A stretch of DNA of 64,000 bases from Phytoseiulus persimilis (Eukaryota > Arthropoda > Arachnida > Mesostigmata > Phytoseiidae): NCBI GenBank assembly GCA_037576195.1, contig CM075103.1:22196001-22260000 (forward strand), given 5' to 3'. The translations under genes and the position numbers were made by a program. Positions 11,649-22,200 of this stretch are shown piece after piece. Numbering within the stretch: the first letter of the stretch is position 1; each line of letters begins with the position of its first letter. The notes beneath the pieces were generated by a model that had not been told where the DNA came from, ran no database searches, and saw nothing but the letters and a program-made list of their open reading frames with translations.

Positions 11649-13788
11649 TCAACAGTCTCTCTCGCCCGTCCAGCACAATATGAATGGTTCACGTGTACTC
11701 GCGACGGTCGAGGAGGTTATCAGGAGGGCCCGAGAACTCTTGCACGAAATTGTGCGAAACGTGCGGAGTTTACACGAAAATTTGCCAAATGTATGGACGA
11801 TGCACGAAAATGGCACCAATACTCTCTCGTAGGGAGACCTCCAGCTCTGGCAAGTGCCAGGAGGGCGGACCCCCTCGTATATGTGAACGGCTGCTGTTCT
11901 CGACTCCTCGTGCATTCGATACACTTCGCGTGAAGATTTAATAGACAACCCGTTCACCCAGTCGTTTGCCTGTGTGGCTTCGATCTTTTCGTTTAGCAGA
12001 CAGTGATAGATGCCGAGGAGTGCTCTTCCAGTCTCATCATATTCTATTTGCAATGTGTCGCATCTGAACTTGACTCTGAGCTCGTCCACCCGTGCACAGG
12101 CTTTTGTCTCAACGTTTTGCCCTTTCAGCATGTCCAGTATCAATCTCGGTCAGCGAGTGACTGCCATGCAGTCGATTCGAGCAAAATACTTGAGTTTACT
12201 CTTGGCCAACCGCGCTTCGAAGGATTACCAACAGAGTTCGGACTCAAGGAATTCGTTGGCAACATTCCACCCTGTGATGCCAAGTACCCATGGCGCTGTG
12301 CGCCGTTGGGTCTTCTCTGAATCGTCGCTTGTCTTCTTAGTCATCACAGTGACTGAATTAGCGTGAGTCAAGTTCGGAACAGCCACTTCTTTCCAGAATG
12401 TCGTCAGTAGCTTCAATCTGCTAGAGCCCCAGTGAATCTAGGAGTGCATCTGGTTCAGGGCTTTTTTGAACGTGTTGATAGTTTGCTCCATCACACAGTG
12501 TTATTCCCAGGTATTTGTATTCTTCAGCCACCGGTTTGGGTTCACCTTCCCCAGTTCTGAGATATAGATGGAAAATAATATACTGCTGAGCGGACAGCCT
12601 TGGCGGTCACCCCTTCATTGGTGTATAGCCAGTGTGAGTCGATTCTATCGAAGACAAGCTTCACTTTGCTGTCCATGTATAATCGCCCCAGTAGGTCTAT
12701 CCACACCGGATTCATTCCAACATCAGACAGTGTTTTCCACATTTCGTTTCTGCCTATTTTGTCGAACGCTCGCGAGCAATATGGGAGACAGGCAAGCAGG
12801 CCTTGCTCCTTTTTCCGAGACAGCTCTATGGCTGACGTGAGAACGAACAGATTGTTGTCCCCACGCTTCTCCGGTCTGAATGGATTCTGGATTTCACCAA
12901 GTATCCCTCTGTCCTCTATCCACTCCTGAATCCTCGCTGCGAGTACTTGCGTTGATAGTCGATAAAGAATCGGAGTGATAGTTATCGGTCTGGAGGTGTC
13001 GATATGCCCCTTTTTCGGATGAATCCTTACTCACGAAGGTGACTTTTCCTTCTTTCCAATCGTTTGGGCCCTCTTCCTCCCCTGAGAAGATTTTACTCAG
13101 AAGGTCTGTCAGGTTGGTGACTCCCCTATCTCCCGAGGTTTTCAGGATGCCAGCGGGGATATCATCAAGTCCGCAACCAGTGCGTCCATTAATTTTTCCT
13201 AGCATCCCCAAAGTCTCTGTCATCAGTATAGAGATGTCTGTTTGTTCGCCACTGCGGTTGGCGGCGGACTCTCTGAGACTATTCCGTTAGCATAGCGGAA
13301 AACACTACTGTTTGTGTTGCCTAGCGTACCACGGTCTCTGTTGAAGTTTTGATTCGCAAGCCGAATCTTTCTCCACTCTCTGAAGCACTCTTCCCGAGTC
13401 TTCGTCAGTTCACTGATCTTTCGTGTGATCTTTCGCGACTGAAGTCGTGTGAGAGTGTTTGACGGTTTTCGTTGATTTCCTCATTGCTACTTGAATACTG
13501 GCTTTGAAGTCCTTGGAAGTTTCATATCGTTTCGCATTCGTGGTCAGGTCCTGTTCGATAAGCTTGGTAGCTTTCAGGGAGTCCGTCACTGTTGGTCACT
13601 GTGTTGTTGTTATGATCGCTCAGTGCGATTTCCCCACTCTCATCAATGGTCATGCTCTCTACCATTCCAAGTGCAGTGCTGTTCACAATGAAGTAATCAA
13701 TACATGAGCGACCTCTTGCGCACTTTCCTTCACATAGGTCGGAGAGATTAAGTATCGTGAGCACATTATCGCGACAGAATGTCTTCAA
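11649..13788 (-). pseudogene. Decayed non-LTR retrotransposon (endonuclease and reverse transcriptase)
   Basis: Reading 3'-ward on the minus strand gives an ordered set of LINE pieces. At 13788-13522 there is the end of an apurinic-type endonuclease (SCIDYFIVN, then TIDESGE and SDHNN). At 13223-12900 comes the front of the reverse transcriptase (TGCGLDDIPAGILK, DWKEGKVTFVSK). At 12742-12540 are its later motifs (GVT followed after a frame change by QGCPLSS-ILFSIYIS). At about 12535-12500 is EYKYLGITL. A 3' coding tail follows at 12143-11649. Frames change repeatedly, and the YADD catalytic region expected between the GCPLSS block and YKYLGITL is missing, so it cannot be active. Clade not assigned. 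Confidence 0.7.
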
Positions 13789-13859
13789 GAGCTGTCCTCT
13801 CTTGTCACTGGTTCCATCAAGTTCAGCCAGGTGTGCATTGCAGTGACCTATCTAGGGGG

Positions 13860-14777
13860 AGGGGCAGAGGGGGCTTGTGCCCCGGGCGAGAAGCTGATTG
13901 GGCGCTCAGCTAGTGGGCGCAAAGCTGATGTGGCACGCAGTTACAGAGCGTGAAACCGTAATTTTTCTCCAGTAGCCGTAACCGTAGAATGAACTTCATT
14001 CGTCTCACAAACGGATGAGCGCCCCAGAGATCTGAGGGGCGCAAAATCGGAGTTCAAGTTGACTCATACCCGTGTCTGCATTGGAATCTCTCCCTAGAGG
14101 ACTTGGGGGGCGGAAAGCTGAGGGGCGCGGAAGAGATGAAGTTCTATAAATGTCTTTGACTGCAGTAAAGACTCGCCTCTTCTCAGGCACAGAAACATGC
14201 ACCACGTAATTCGAGGAGCCTAGGGTGCGACGTGATGCAACTCTGGGGAAATCAACTCGAACACGAAGAGTCGAGTAAGCTCTACAAGTGATTCGCTACG
14301 CGTCGGAGTCACCGCTGTAGTTTCGAATCCAGGAGCCTCATGGTCTCTCGGCCCTTAACCGGTTGTCATTGTCCTCGCAGTATTCTCGCCCTATCTTGGC
14401 ACAATTCAGTGACATGAAGTGTTAGAGGGAAAATTCTTCTTCAGCGCCACACCATGTGGGAGGCTCAGTGCACAGGCAGATTCACCTCGCGGATACTGAT
14501 ACGGTAGCAAGGAGTAGACCGTACGGCGTATAGATGAACAGTAGTTTATTCGGATATGGAGTACGGTTATACGAGATGTGATTGGGAGAGTGAGAGTTCT
14601 TGAGTCGAGTCTTCGGGGAGCTTTTCGAGGGTAATTACTGCACTGAGCCGGGGATGTATGTGAACATGGGTTCATTGATGAAGCAGTTGATGGTTCTAGC
14701 GTCTTAATTGGCGTTGGTTCAAGTACGAACCGAGTCTGCTGAATCTAGATTTGGATGCATCCGCTTTCGCGTGTTGC
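13860..14777. other. Intergenic stretch, no supported gene
   Basis: No coding feature. A B-box-like GTTTCGAATCC occurs near 14319 but without a foldable tRNA around it. Confidence 0.4.
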
Positions 14778-15200
14778 ATCTCAACATTAGGTAAATCGTT
14801 GAAACTACATACAGTACAACCTCGATTATTTCAACCTTTCGCATTTCAACCTCGATTATTTCAACTCTGCGGAACAGGCCGAAGGATGTCGAGCGGAAGC
14901 TCATTCTTATGTGGAAGATGAATCCATAGTTCAGAATCTTCCATCGTCAATATATCTCGTACGTTTCTGGATCGGTAAGCGTTCGAACCCGGACTCCCAC
15001 CCCCCGAATCGGTTGCGGAGTCAAAGAATGTGGGTGATTTTGTCATCTCTCGATTATTTCAACTTTTTTTTGCATCAATTAGTTGAAATAATCGAGGTTG
15101 TACTGTATTTGGAATGGGTCTTCTGTCGCCGACCCGTGTTTCCTCGATTCTCATGTTAGTGTGTGTATTGTGAAGTGACTGTGTGATAAGCTGCTCCAAA
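14778..15200. repeat. Dispersed repeat, copy interrupted by a MITE
   Basis: The flanks of the MITE (14778-14811 and 15106-15200) match 48159-48284 almost continuously, differing by scattered substitutions. The 48-kb copy lacks the MITE and its extra TA, so the two copies form an occupied/empty site pair. Confidence 0.8.
14812..15105. mobile_element. 294-bp pogo/Tigger-type MITE
   Basis: A short non-autonomous DNA transposon with 24-bp perfect terminal inverted repeats beginning CAGTACAACCTCGATTATTT and ending in the reverse complement at 15082-15105. TA flanks both ends (14810-14811, 15106-15107), the target duplication of Tc1/mariner-pogo elements. The terminal motif is repeated internally near 14844-14867. 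It has no coding capacity, so mobilisation would need a pogo-type transposase in trans. Confidence 0.88.
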
Positions 15201-15493
15201 TAACCAGACGGGAGATGAGGACGAGTTATTCATTCTGTAATTCGAAACTGTACAGCCCAGAAATAGATGATACTTTCGATGAAAGTGTGACCTTATTCGA
15301 CGTCGGAACCGTCGGAAGGATCTGCTGAATCCATTGGAATAATCTCCTGGTTGCTTCGCTGTTCGAGACTGGAACTCCTTCTGAGAGAGAGAGAGGGCTC
15401 ACGACGCCCCCTGCGGTAGATGAATGCTCCTCGTCGGTTCCAATGACTTCTAGCGGCCATTGTCCTGGACATCTCGCAAACGCGATTCAGAAT

Positions 15494-17158
15494 CTATGAT
15501 TTCCTAGAGTAACAAACCTCTTGACGAATCCCTGCCAATACGAAGACGCAACATAGAGCGATCAGAGGCTGTATCTTCATGAATCCGTCCATGTCAAACC
15601 ATCCTCTTATTGAATTGTGGGTCAAATACTTTTCGAACATCGGATCCCCGGTTTCGAGGACTTTCAAGGCAGCTTCGAAGGTGAGCAGCGTTATATCATC
15701 CCATGCGGCGAACTTGTTGGGCTTATCGAAAACTCGAATTTCAAGAACTCTCATCCTCCGAAGTGAAACAATTCCAGACTGCAGCATCCTTTCATGAATC
15801 TCTCCTGGATGACCTATGACACGCGGCAACTGACGAACGCTTGAGATAGCTTTCGAGTGGTACGATGTCGATTCCAGGTTCAGGGATTCCCGCCCTGCTT
15901 CGTTCCTTTGACGTCGGTCCTCCCGTCGGTAGAGTTGCAACGGAATCCTCAGCCTATGCTGGAGATGTCGAGGCATTCCGCAGACAGGTCGGAATAATAG
16001 GCACCTTGATAATAGGCTAGCGTCTTGGCAATGTTTAGCGTATTTGCAGTGAACAATCGCCGAAGTTGAGGACGGCTTCCCGGTCGGGCTCAAAAATGAC
16101 GACATCACGTTATTGGTGTAGATGTGTCCCACTAGGAAGTTCAATGCGAGCGCTGTGCATCCGGTCATCAGGATGGAGTAGCTTCTCGGCAGGGAGTCGA
16201 TTCCTCTACTCGTTACAGTCATGAGAACGAGCTCACAGAGAATCGCGGAGCCCGACGTTCGCGCCATGAGTGACCAAACATATGCTAAAACGGTGAAGGC
16301 GAGAAGAATGAGACACCAGGTTTCCGGTTTGAATGCTCTCAGAAGGAACGTGACATCTGCGGCAACCAATGGAATGCAGCTGAAGCACTCGCTATAGTAC
16401 TCTTCTCGTAATACATATCGTGCGCTCAACTGGAACCTAATCGGCTCGGATACGGCGAACACCGTGAATGCATAGTATACTAACGTGATGCGTGTCGAGT
16501 TGCATCTGACTTTCAGAGTGAGTTTGAGAGGCGCCAATGACGTGGCGGTTGTGTCGCTCACGTGCTCTGCACTGCAAGACCCTATGGAGAATCCGCAAGA
16601 GCTGACTGGATGGCTGAGCTTTTCATGGAACAGATTGTCATGATTTTTGACGCAGGAAAATTTTCCCACACCGTGTCCTGACAGAACAAGCGTCCGGGCT
16701 GGGAACAACGTCGTGAGGAACCTTTGGGTATCACTTCTACTGGGATCCGGCTCGATGAGGAAGAGGAACTTATGGCGTATGTTCTGAGTGAAATCAGACT
16801 GATAGAACCAGCGCTTTTCTGCACATTCACTCCGCGTCGTCAGCAGAACGATGTTCTGGGGCGCCGCCAATGCTTCGGACAGAACGGTAAGAACGATCGC
16901 AGCTTTCTCAGATCCAGGAGTAGGAGGACCAAGCAGGAGTAAGCTGGACTCGGAGCTGAAGCTTCCTGCCGAAAGAGCTCTTCCCAAGTCGACGAGAAGG
17001 AGAGACATTGGATTTCCGCCCAACTTGATTGCAGTTTTCTCGGCTGCAGCCACGATTTCCGAGGGAAACGCTTGTCCTTGGAGCTGATAGACATCAACGA
17101 CCAAGCAGACCAGAAGCTCGATCATATTTCCGCTCATGAAGTTCCGAATACAGCCCAT
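15494..17158 (-). CDS. Divergent ionotropic receptor-like protein
   Basis: A long intronless frame (554 residues from the ATG at 17158; the ATGs at 17137 and 17125 would also leave a signal peptide, LLVCLVVDV core). The order of membrane segments matches ionotropic glutamate receptors and the chemosensory IR branch: M1 (about residues 290-312, CLILLAFTVLAYVWSL); a pore-side segment rich in Ser/Arg; M2 (about 335-362, YSILMTGCTALALNFLVGHI then TNNVMSSFL); a long S2-like extracellular region (FAAWDD, TFEAALKVLETGDP); and M3 close to the C-terminus (IQPLIALCCVFVLAGI). The glutamate-contacting residues are not evident, as is usual for IRs. It probably acts as a ligand-gated channel subunit in chemosensory cells. 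The stretch about 375-430 is unusually Arg-rich and might hide a frame error. The assignment rests on topology, not close homology. Confidence 0.7.
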   Translation of the reverse strand: MGCIRNFMSGNMIELLVCLVVDVYQLQGQAFPSEIVAAAEKTAIKLGGNPMSLLLVDLGRALSAGSFSSESSLLLLGPPTPGSEKAAIVLTVLSEALAAPQNIVLLTTRSECAEKRWFYQSDFTQNIRHKFLFLIEPDPSRSDTQRFLTTLFPARTLVLSGHGVGKFSCVKNHDNLFHEKLSHPVSSCGFSIGSCSAEHVSDTTATSLAPLKLTLKVRCNSTRITLVYYAFTVFAVSEPIRFQLSARYVLREEYYSECFSCIPLVAADVTFLLRAFKPETWCLILLAFTVLAYVWSLMARTSGSAILCELVLMTVTSRGIDSLPRSYSILMTGCTALALNFLVGHIYTNNVMSSFLSPTGKPSSTSAIVHCKYAKHCQDASLLSRCLLFRPVCGMPRHLQHRLRIPLQLYRREDRRQRNEAGRESLNLESTSYHSKAISSVRQLPRVIGHPGEIHERMLQSGIVSLRRMRVLEIRVFDKPNKFAAWDDITLLTFEAALKVLETGDPMFEKYLTHNSIRGWFDMDGFMKIQPLIALCCVFVLAGIRQEVCYSRKS

Positions 17159-17167
17159 TTTTGCCAC

Positions 17168-18920
17168 TCACGAGTGTTAAAGGAAGCTCTGATGCTCCCA
17201 CGGAACCAGGACTGAAACGCACAACTACAGGGATCCCGACGTGAGAACTCGGGAGGAGCGCTCGTCTAGCTATGCGAAGGAGACCCATTGAAATGTTGAG
17301 AGGAGCTGTTCTTCAACAGGAATCGATAACGGGGTCTAAAAGCCATCTCTATCTCAAACGATGTTTCACTCCTGGGATACAAGAAGCAAGCGGGAGATTA
17401 GAGCGAGAACAGCTGCTGTCCTTCGGTCTGACGCGGAAAATGAACAAGTTGAACATCGATATTCGCTCTTACTGATTAGGTGCATGAAGGCCCCCGCGTA
17501 GATAAAGTCTTCATTCTCTTTCGGACATATGTTAGAGGAAAAATCGTGTATCCTTCTTCATCTAGCCAAGATGGATCGCGCATGCGTCTCGCGAGAGTTC
17601 ACGGAATCTAATTTGATGGGCTAGATTTGTCGAGACGCATTCGGTCAATGAGTCCTTGAAAATGAACTATACTCATGGGAGATATTCTCTGCGATGACCA
17701 ACGGGAGCTCAAGAAGCACCTTCCCCCCCATTCTGACACGAGCTTGGGTGCCCTGCTCTCTTTCGAGCACAGGTGCTGGGATCGACAATGGATGCTACCC
17801 ATGACTCAAGAGCAGCAGTAGATTATAAGCTAATGGGAAAGTGGTCCAGTGTCAAGGACTCGAACCTTACTCGGAAGTATTTGTCACAGACCCTTGAGGG
17901 GGCTATACCAAAGTATGCACCTTCTTCCGAATCGAGAAAATGGTTGAGAGCGTTCGAAGTACACAACTTTTGTAGGCCTCCGATCCTACTGGTCACACCC
18001 AGTTAAGAATAATTCTGAGGAGTCGCTGGCTTCGCTCCATGCTTGAACGGCTTAGCAAAATGATCTGCTTGCACCGTCAATGAGTTGGAAATGCGGAAGG
18101 GATGCCAGGGCGCACTCGAGTGTGACCGGACACTCCGTGCTCTTTTCTAGTCCCGTCGCTCATTCGCCGAGCGATATTACAATTGGATCGACACTGAACT
18201 GGCCTCAATTCAAACCGTATCTGGAAGAACAATCTGCGGGCGATCCCGAGTTCTCAACAACTTTCCCATGGAGCGATTAATAATAATAATTTGGAGCAGG
18301 TATACAGACAAAATTCGTCGATAAATGAATTAGAAAGCACGGTGAATCGGTTGTGAAAAACCCACCCAAAAACGAGACGACGATTTTTGAGGGGTGTGTT
18401 CCACCCCCTCGAGAGGGAAAAATGCTTCAGCACATCGAGATTTCTCATTGATGGCGGTGACATGTGTCCAAGATCTCTCGAGTGCTTCCGCCTAAAACTC
18501 CCCTCAATTTATTTTTGACGGTCCCATCTTCAGTGCTCCGGAACGTTGACGCGCATTCATCAAATTGTCATGCATACGTTTGAAGATCGGTCGAAATAGT
18601 TCAGGAAAGTGAATATAGGACTGTAGTAGCTTATGTGTGTATCACGGAAGCAATCTTGGATGCCTCTCGAGAATATAACATCGGTTGATGTTTGTTCACG
18701 TGTTTTCGATATCTCAGGATCGGTAAATAGTTCAAGATCAAATTGATTTTGCATGAATTGGATCATTTTTTTCCTTTTTGAGGGGGTTTCTCAGTATCCA
18801 GTTAAAATCCTCACCGGCGTGCTCACCATCGAATTCTTGAAGCGATTCCGGGACCAATCCTTATCCTTACTATATATAATTTGCTTCGTCTGGCACTTGG
18901 TTTGTCAGTTTTTCCGCACT
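17168..18920. other. Intergenic stretch with one dispersed repeat
   Basis: No gene supported. The segment about 18290-18370 matches, inverted, the sequence around 27300-27365 (shared TTCATTTATCGACGAA core), indicating a dispersed repeat of unknown type. Confidence 0.45.
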
Positions 18921-18939
18921 CCTCCCGAAATACATGGGG

Positions 18940-19520
18940 GTGCTCCCGGGACCAATCTGAGCATACTTCTCCGAATCCGGAGGGGTGATTCTAGCGCCAA
19001 TCTGAACATACTTGTCAAAACCTGGAGGGCTGATTCCGGGACCAATCTGACCACAACTCCTCAAGTCTGGAGGGATGATTCCGGGACCAATCTGACCATT
19101 ACTTCCCAAGTCTGGAGGTGTGATTCCGGGACCAATCTGACCATGACTTTTCAAGTCTGGAGGGGTGATTCCGGGACCAATCTGACCTCTAACTTCTCAA
19201 GTCTGGAGGTGTGATTCCGGGACCAATCTGACCATTACTTTTCAAGTCTGGAGGAGTGATTCCGGGACCAATCTGACCATTACTTTTCAAGTCTGGAGGG
19301 GTGATTCCGGGACCAATCTGACCATTACTTCACAAGTCTGGAGGTGTGATTCCGGGACCAATCTGACCATTACTTTTCAAGTCTGGAGGAGTGATTCCGG
19401 GACCAATCTGACCATTACTTCCCAAGTCTGGAGGTGTGATTCCGGGACCAATCTGACCATTACTTTTCAAGTCTGGAGGAGTGATTCCGGGACCAATCTG
19501 ACCATTACTTCTCAAGTCCG
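18940..19520. repeat. 45-bp minisatellite, about 13 units
   Basis: Tandem units share GGTGATTCCGGGACCAATCT followed by GACC, a variable ACTTTTCAAG-type stretch and TCTGGAGG. Thirteen copies of the CCAATCTGA core are spaced 45 bp apart, with one 46-bp unit near 19175-19220. The outer left units are more diverged. Because 45 is a multiple of three, frames stay open on both strands, but the resulting 15-residue repeats have no other sign of being coding. Related monomers occur at about 20297-20343, 21686-22200, 22348-22395 and 26515-26575. Confidence 0.93.
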
Positions 19521-19957
19521 GTGGATTGTTGAAGCAGGACACGGCCGAATTTCTCAACGGTGCATACTCCTACACAACACTGTCGACAACAAGATGCTCC
19601 CAAAAGTCCAAACCATTTGCCGAATCCTTGTGTATCTAGAAAATACCGTTGTACCGCTTCGACGATTTCAGCGATTCGGCCGTGTACTGCTTCAACAATC
19701 CACCGGATCCTCGTCACCAAGCGGGAAGCGTCGGCCCCGTTGTGCGGCAACTGCTCCCTTTTCCCTTTCACGGTTGGTATGAAAACTTGGAATCCGAGAC
19801 TTCGCATGAAGTCCACGGAGTTGACCAGAGCGTCGTTTGGTCTCAGGAGGGACGAGAGAGCAGGGTTCCTCAAGACAGCCCTCACGATCGTCGCATCGTT
19901 TGCAGATCCCGAGTGAAAATCAGACGAAAGCGATCTCGAGGGTTGAGGATACCTCAA
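19521..19957 (-). pseudogene. Harbinger/IS5-like transposase fragment
   Basis: On the minus strand the frame reads LGFQVFIPT, then SRLVTRIRWIVEAVHGRIAEI, the C-terminal part of the DDE-4 family transposase (GFxVxxP ... SRxVTxIRWxVExxxGR). A 40-bp piece of the same RWIVEA-HGR coding sequence is present in the opposite orientation at about 19518-19558, directly against the end of the minisatellite, so the fragment is rearranged. No upstream catalytic domain is present. A second fragment lies at 24.2-24.5 kb. Confidence 0.65.
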
Positions 19958-20212
19958 GAGAGAAAATGAAGGAGAACAAAACTTCCCGGATGTGGCTCAG
20001 CGATTTTTGCAGTCTGTTGAGCGTGTCAAGCGCGTTTGGGTCGAATTTCCGGGCTCCAAAGTCAAAGAGGGGTCTGGTCGGTTACCTACTCGGAGCGATA
20101 AATCCGAAGGCTAGGCTTCGATTTGGATGAAACTCATTGAGTAGGAAGAGGGCACTCGGGGCTACATTCTGGTTTTCGCCGATTCTTGGCCAGCCACGGG
20201 AAGGGTACAAAC

Positions 20213-21360
20213 CAGTGGTTCTCAAGGTGGTCGATATCGACCCCTGGGGGTCGACGGTCGACCCCCACGAGGTCGATGGCCGATCTCCGGTTTACAGAGG
20301 TGATGCCGGGGTGCATTTGACCATACTCCTTGGCGTCCACGTAGGTGAATCAAGGCTCGACGGTCGACCGGGGACTTGCCTCGAGCCCCATTGCCGCGAG
20401 CCCGATTCCGCGAGCCCGAGTACCCCGAGCCCGAGTAAAGCTCCGCCCAGCGGACAGCGCGCCAGCTCAGTGAAACTTCTGTGCGGTGCTGCGTCGCTTC
20501 CGCTAGGAGTTCTCCGGTTACATAATCTTGGCCCAGTTCGAAGCATGAGTCGCTATCCTTCTCTCTGAACGGAGAAGCGTTCGTCGAGCATCCCTGTGAC
20601 ATCGCCCTCCTGAGTGAATGTGGATGAAGCGCATCGGAGGAGGGACGAATTGTACTGATTGTTCGGATAGCCAATAATTTTGCATGAAGAATCAGTCATG
20701 GCCCCCTTCCCCCCCTCAAGGGGCAGTTCCCTAATCCGTTCAACCTGACTTGGAGAAGGAGTGTCTGATCATATTTCCGAAGCGTTGGGCAGTGAACAGC
20801 AGCAGGACAAGAGACGGCAGGGTCAACATTGTTCCGATGCCATATGTCAAATTCGTTCTCTTCAACAACAAGGTCCTGCTCTGTCCTGAGAGGAGCATGT
20901 TCATAGGAGCTTCACTGAGCCGGCGCGCTCTCCGCTGGGCGGAGCTTTATTCGGGCTCGCGGTATTCGGGCTCGAGGGAGCCAACCGGTCGACCCCTTGG
21001 GGGACGGCAGTCCATAAACTTCAATGAAGTCGCCTAGGGGGTCGATGGGTCAGTGGAGTTTATCGGCTCGTTGGCCGTGTGGCATAAACCAACGCCTTGG
21101 GTGCCACGCTAAGCTAGCAATCGCGGGTTCGATCCCCGGCCGGGACAACAAATTTCTTATGTGGTAAAAAGAGGATTTAATTTATATCAGAATTAAATCT
21201 GAACCATCTTAAGACCCAAGCCCACCGCCCGCAATGGGATTTGCGAGGCGATAGGGAGTGTTACTGAAGCAATACCGAAAAGGTGAATCCGGGACACTCC
21301 TGAGGGCTGGCTGAGAGGTTCAGCCGAAAACAGAGGGTCAGTGGAGTTTGAGAACCACTA
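20213..21360. mobile_element. Non-autonomous hAT-like element
   Basis: Ends are CAGTGGTTCTCAA at 20213-20225 and TTGAGAACCACTA at 21348-21360, inverted repeats of the well known hAT type, with one mismatch at the outermost base. Flanks of 8 bp are GTACAAAC (20205-20212) and GTGTAAAC (21361-21368), 6 of 8 identical, fitting an aged 8-bp hAT duplication. Inside, long imperfect inverted arms can be aligned (about 20407-20478 against 20912-20985; shared AAAGCTCCGCCCAGCGGA). No transposase frame is recognised. A SINE has inserted at 21061, so the original element was about 860 bp. Confidence 0.8.
21062..21334 (+). mobile_element. tRNA-derived SINE, full copy, nested in the hAT element
   Basis: Flanked by a perfect 15-bp duplication GGGTCAGTGGAGTTT (21047-21061 and 21335-21349). 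The head carries a pol III A-box-like TTGGCCGTGTGG (from 21071) and B-box GGTTCGATCC (from 21126). The body of about 190 bp is unrelated to tRNA and the 3' end is A-rich (GAAAACAGA). The acceptor arm cannot be paired, so it is not a functional tRNA. Confidence 0.88.
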
Positions 21361-21685
21361 GTGTAAACCATCTCAATTGAGAAACTCTCTATTTTCAACG
21401 CCTTTGAAATCATGCGATCTAATCATTGGCTATATGAAAAGATAGCGCTTGAAGAGAGCTTTCCAAAAAGTTGTAGTTTGGCGCTGCACGCCCAGCGGTC
21501 GAGTTTGCTCTTGACCATGTGGATTTAAATGAACTAATTTCTATTAATGTTACTGGATTTGGATCTGGGTAACGGAAAAGACTGAAAACTTCAGGAATCC
21601 GTTCTTTCACATAGGGAACACGAGCCTGCTGTGTTTAGAAGAATCCGTCGAGGTGGGGCACCTACCCGGCTAGACCCTTTAAGAG

Positions 21686-22200
21686 GGTGATTCCGGGACC
21701 GATCTGACCGTACTTTTCCAAGTCTTTTTTTTTTGTTTTCCGGCTGAACCTCTCAGCCAGCCCTCAGAAGTGTCCCGGAATCACCTTTCGGTATTGCTTC
21801 AGAAACACTCCCTATCGCCTCGCAAATCCCATTGCGGGCGGTGGGCTTGGGTCTTAAGATGGTTCAGATTCAATTCTGACTTTTCCAAGTCTAGACGGGT
21901 GATTCCGGCACCAATTCGACCATATGCTCCGAGTCGGAGAGGGTGATTCCGGGGACAAACTTACCATACTTCTCAAAGTCTGGAGGGGTGATTCCGGGAC
22001 CAATCTGACCATTCTTTTCTGGGTATAAAATAGTGATTCCGGTGTTCATCGGACCCTCTTCTCCGAGGTCTATGGACGTGATTTTGGAGTCGATCCGTCA
22101 ATCCTTCTCGAAGGTCCGGAACTGATTCGGGGGTCAGTCTGACCATTCTTCCCGCGCGACATGGGAATGATTCCAGGATCGACCGGACCATACTTCCCTG
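21686..22200. repeat. Decayed array of the 45-bp minisatellite family
   Basis: Several diverged copies of the GGTGATTCCGGGACC-x-ATCTGACCAT monomer with irregular spacing, split by a SINE at 21726-21878. An inverted monomer sits at 22348-22395. Confidence 0.75.
21726..21878 (-). mobile_element. 5'-truncated SINE, second copy
   Basis: This is the reverse complement of the 3' part of the SINE at 21062-21334 (matching from about 21184). It ends in a clean A-run seen here as T10 at 21726-21734. A 14-bp duplication ACTTTTCCAAGTCT flanks it at 21712-21725 and 21879-21892. The head with the pol III boxes is missing. The target was a unit of the decayed minisatellite. Confidence 0.88.

Noticed and set aside
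14310..14330. B-box-like sequence suggesting a tRNA
   Set aside because: No cloverleaf can be folded around it and no A box stands at the right distance.
14985..15005. GTTCGAACCC motif suggesting a tRNA or SINE
   Set aside because: It lies inside the pogo-type MITE and lacks any other tRNA feature.
18753..19214. Open frame of 153 codons running into the minisatellite
   Set aside because: The unit length is a multiple of three, so open frames arise automatically on both strands; there is no supported gene start or family.
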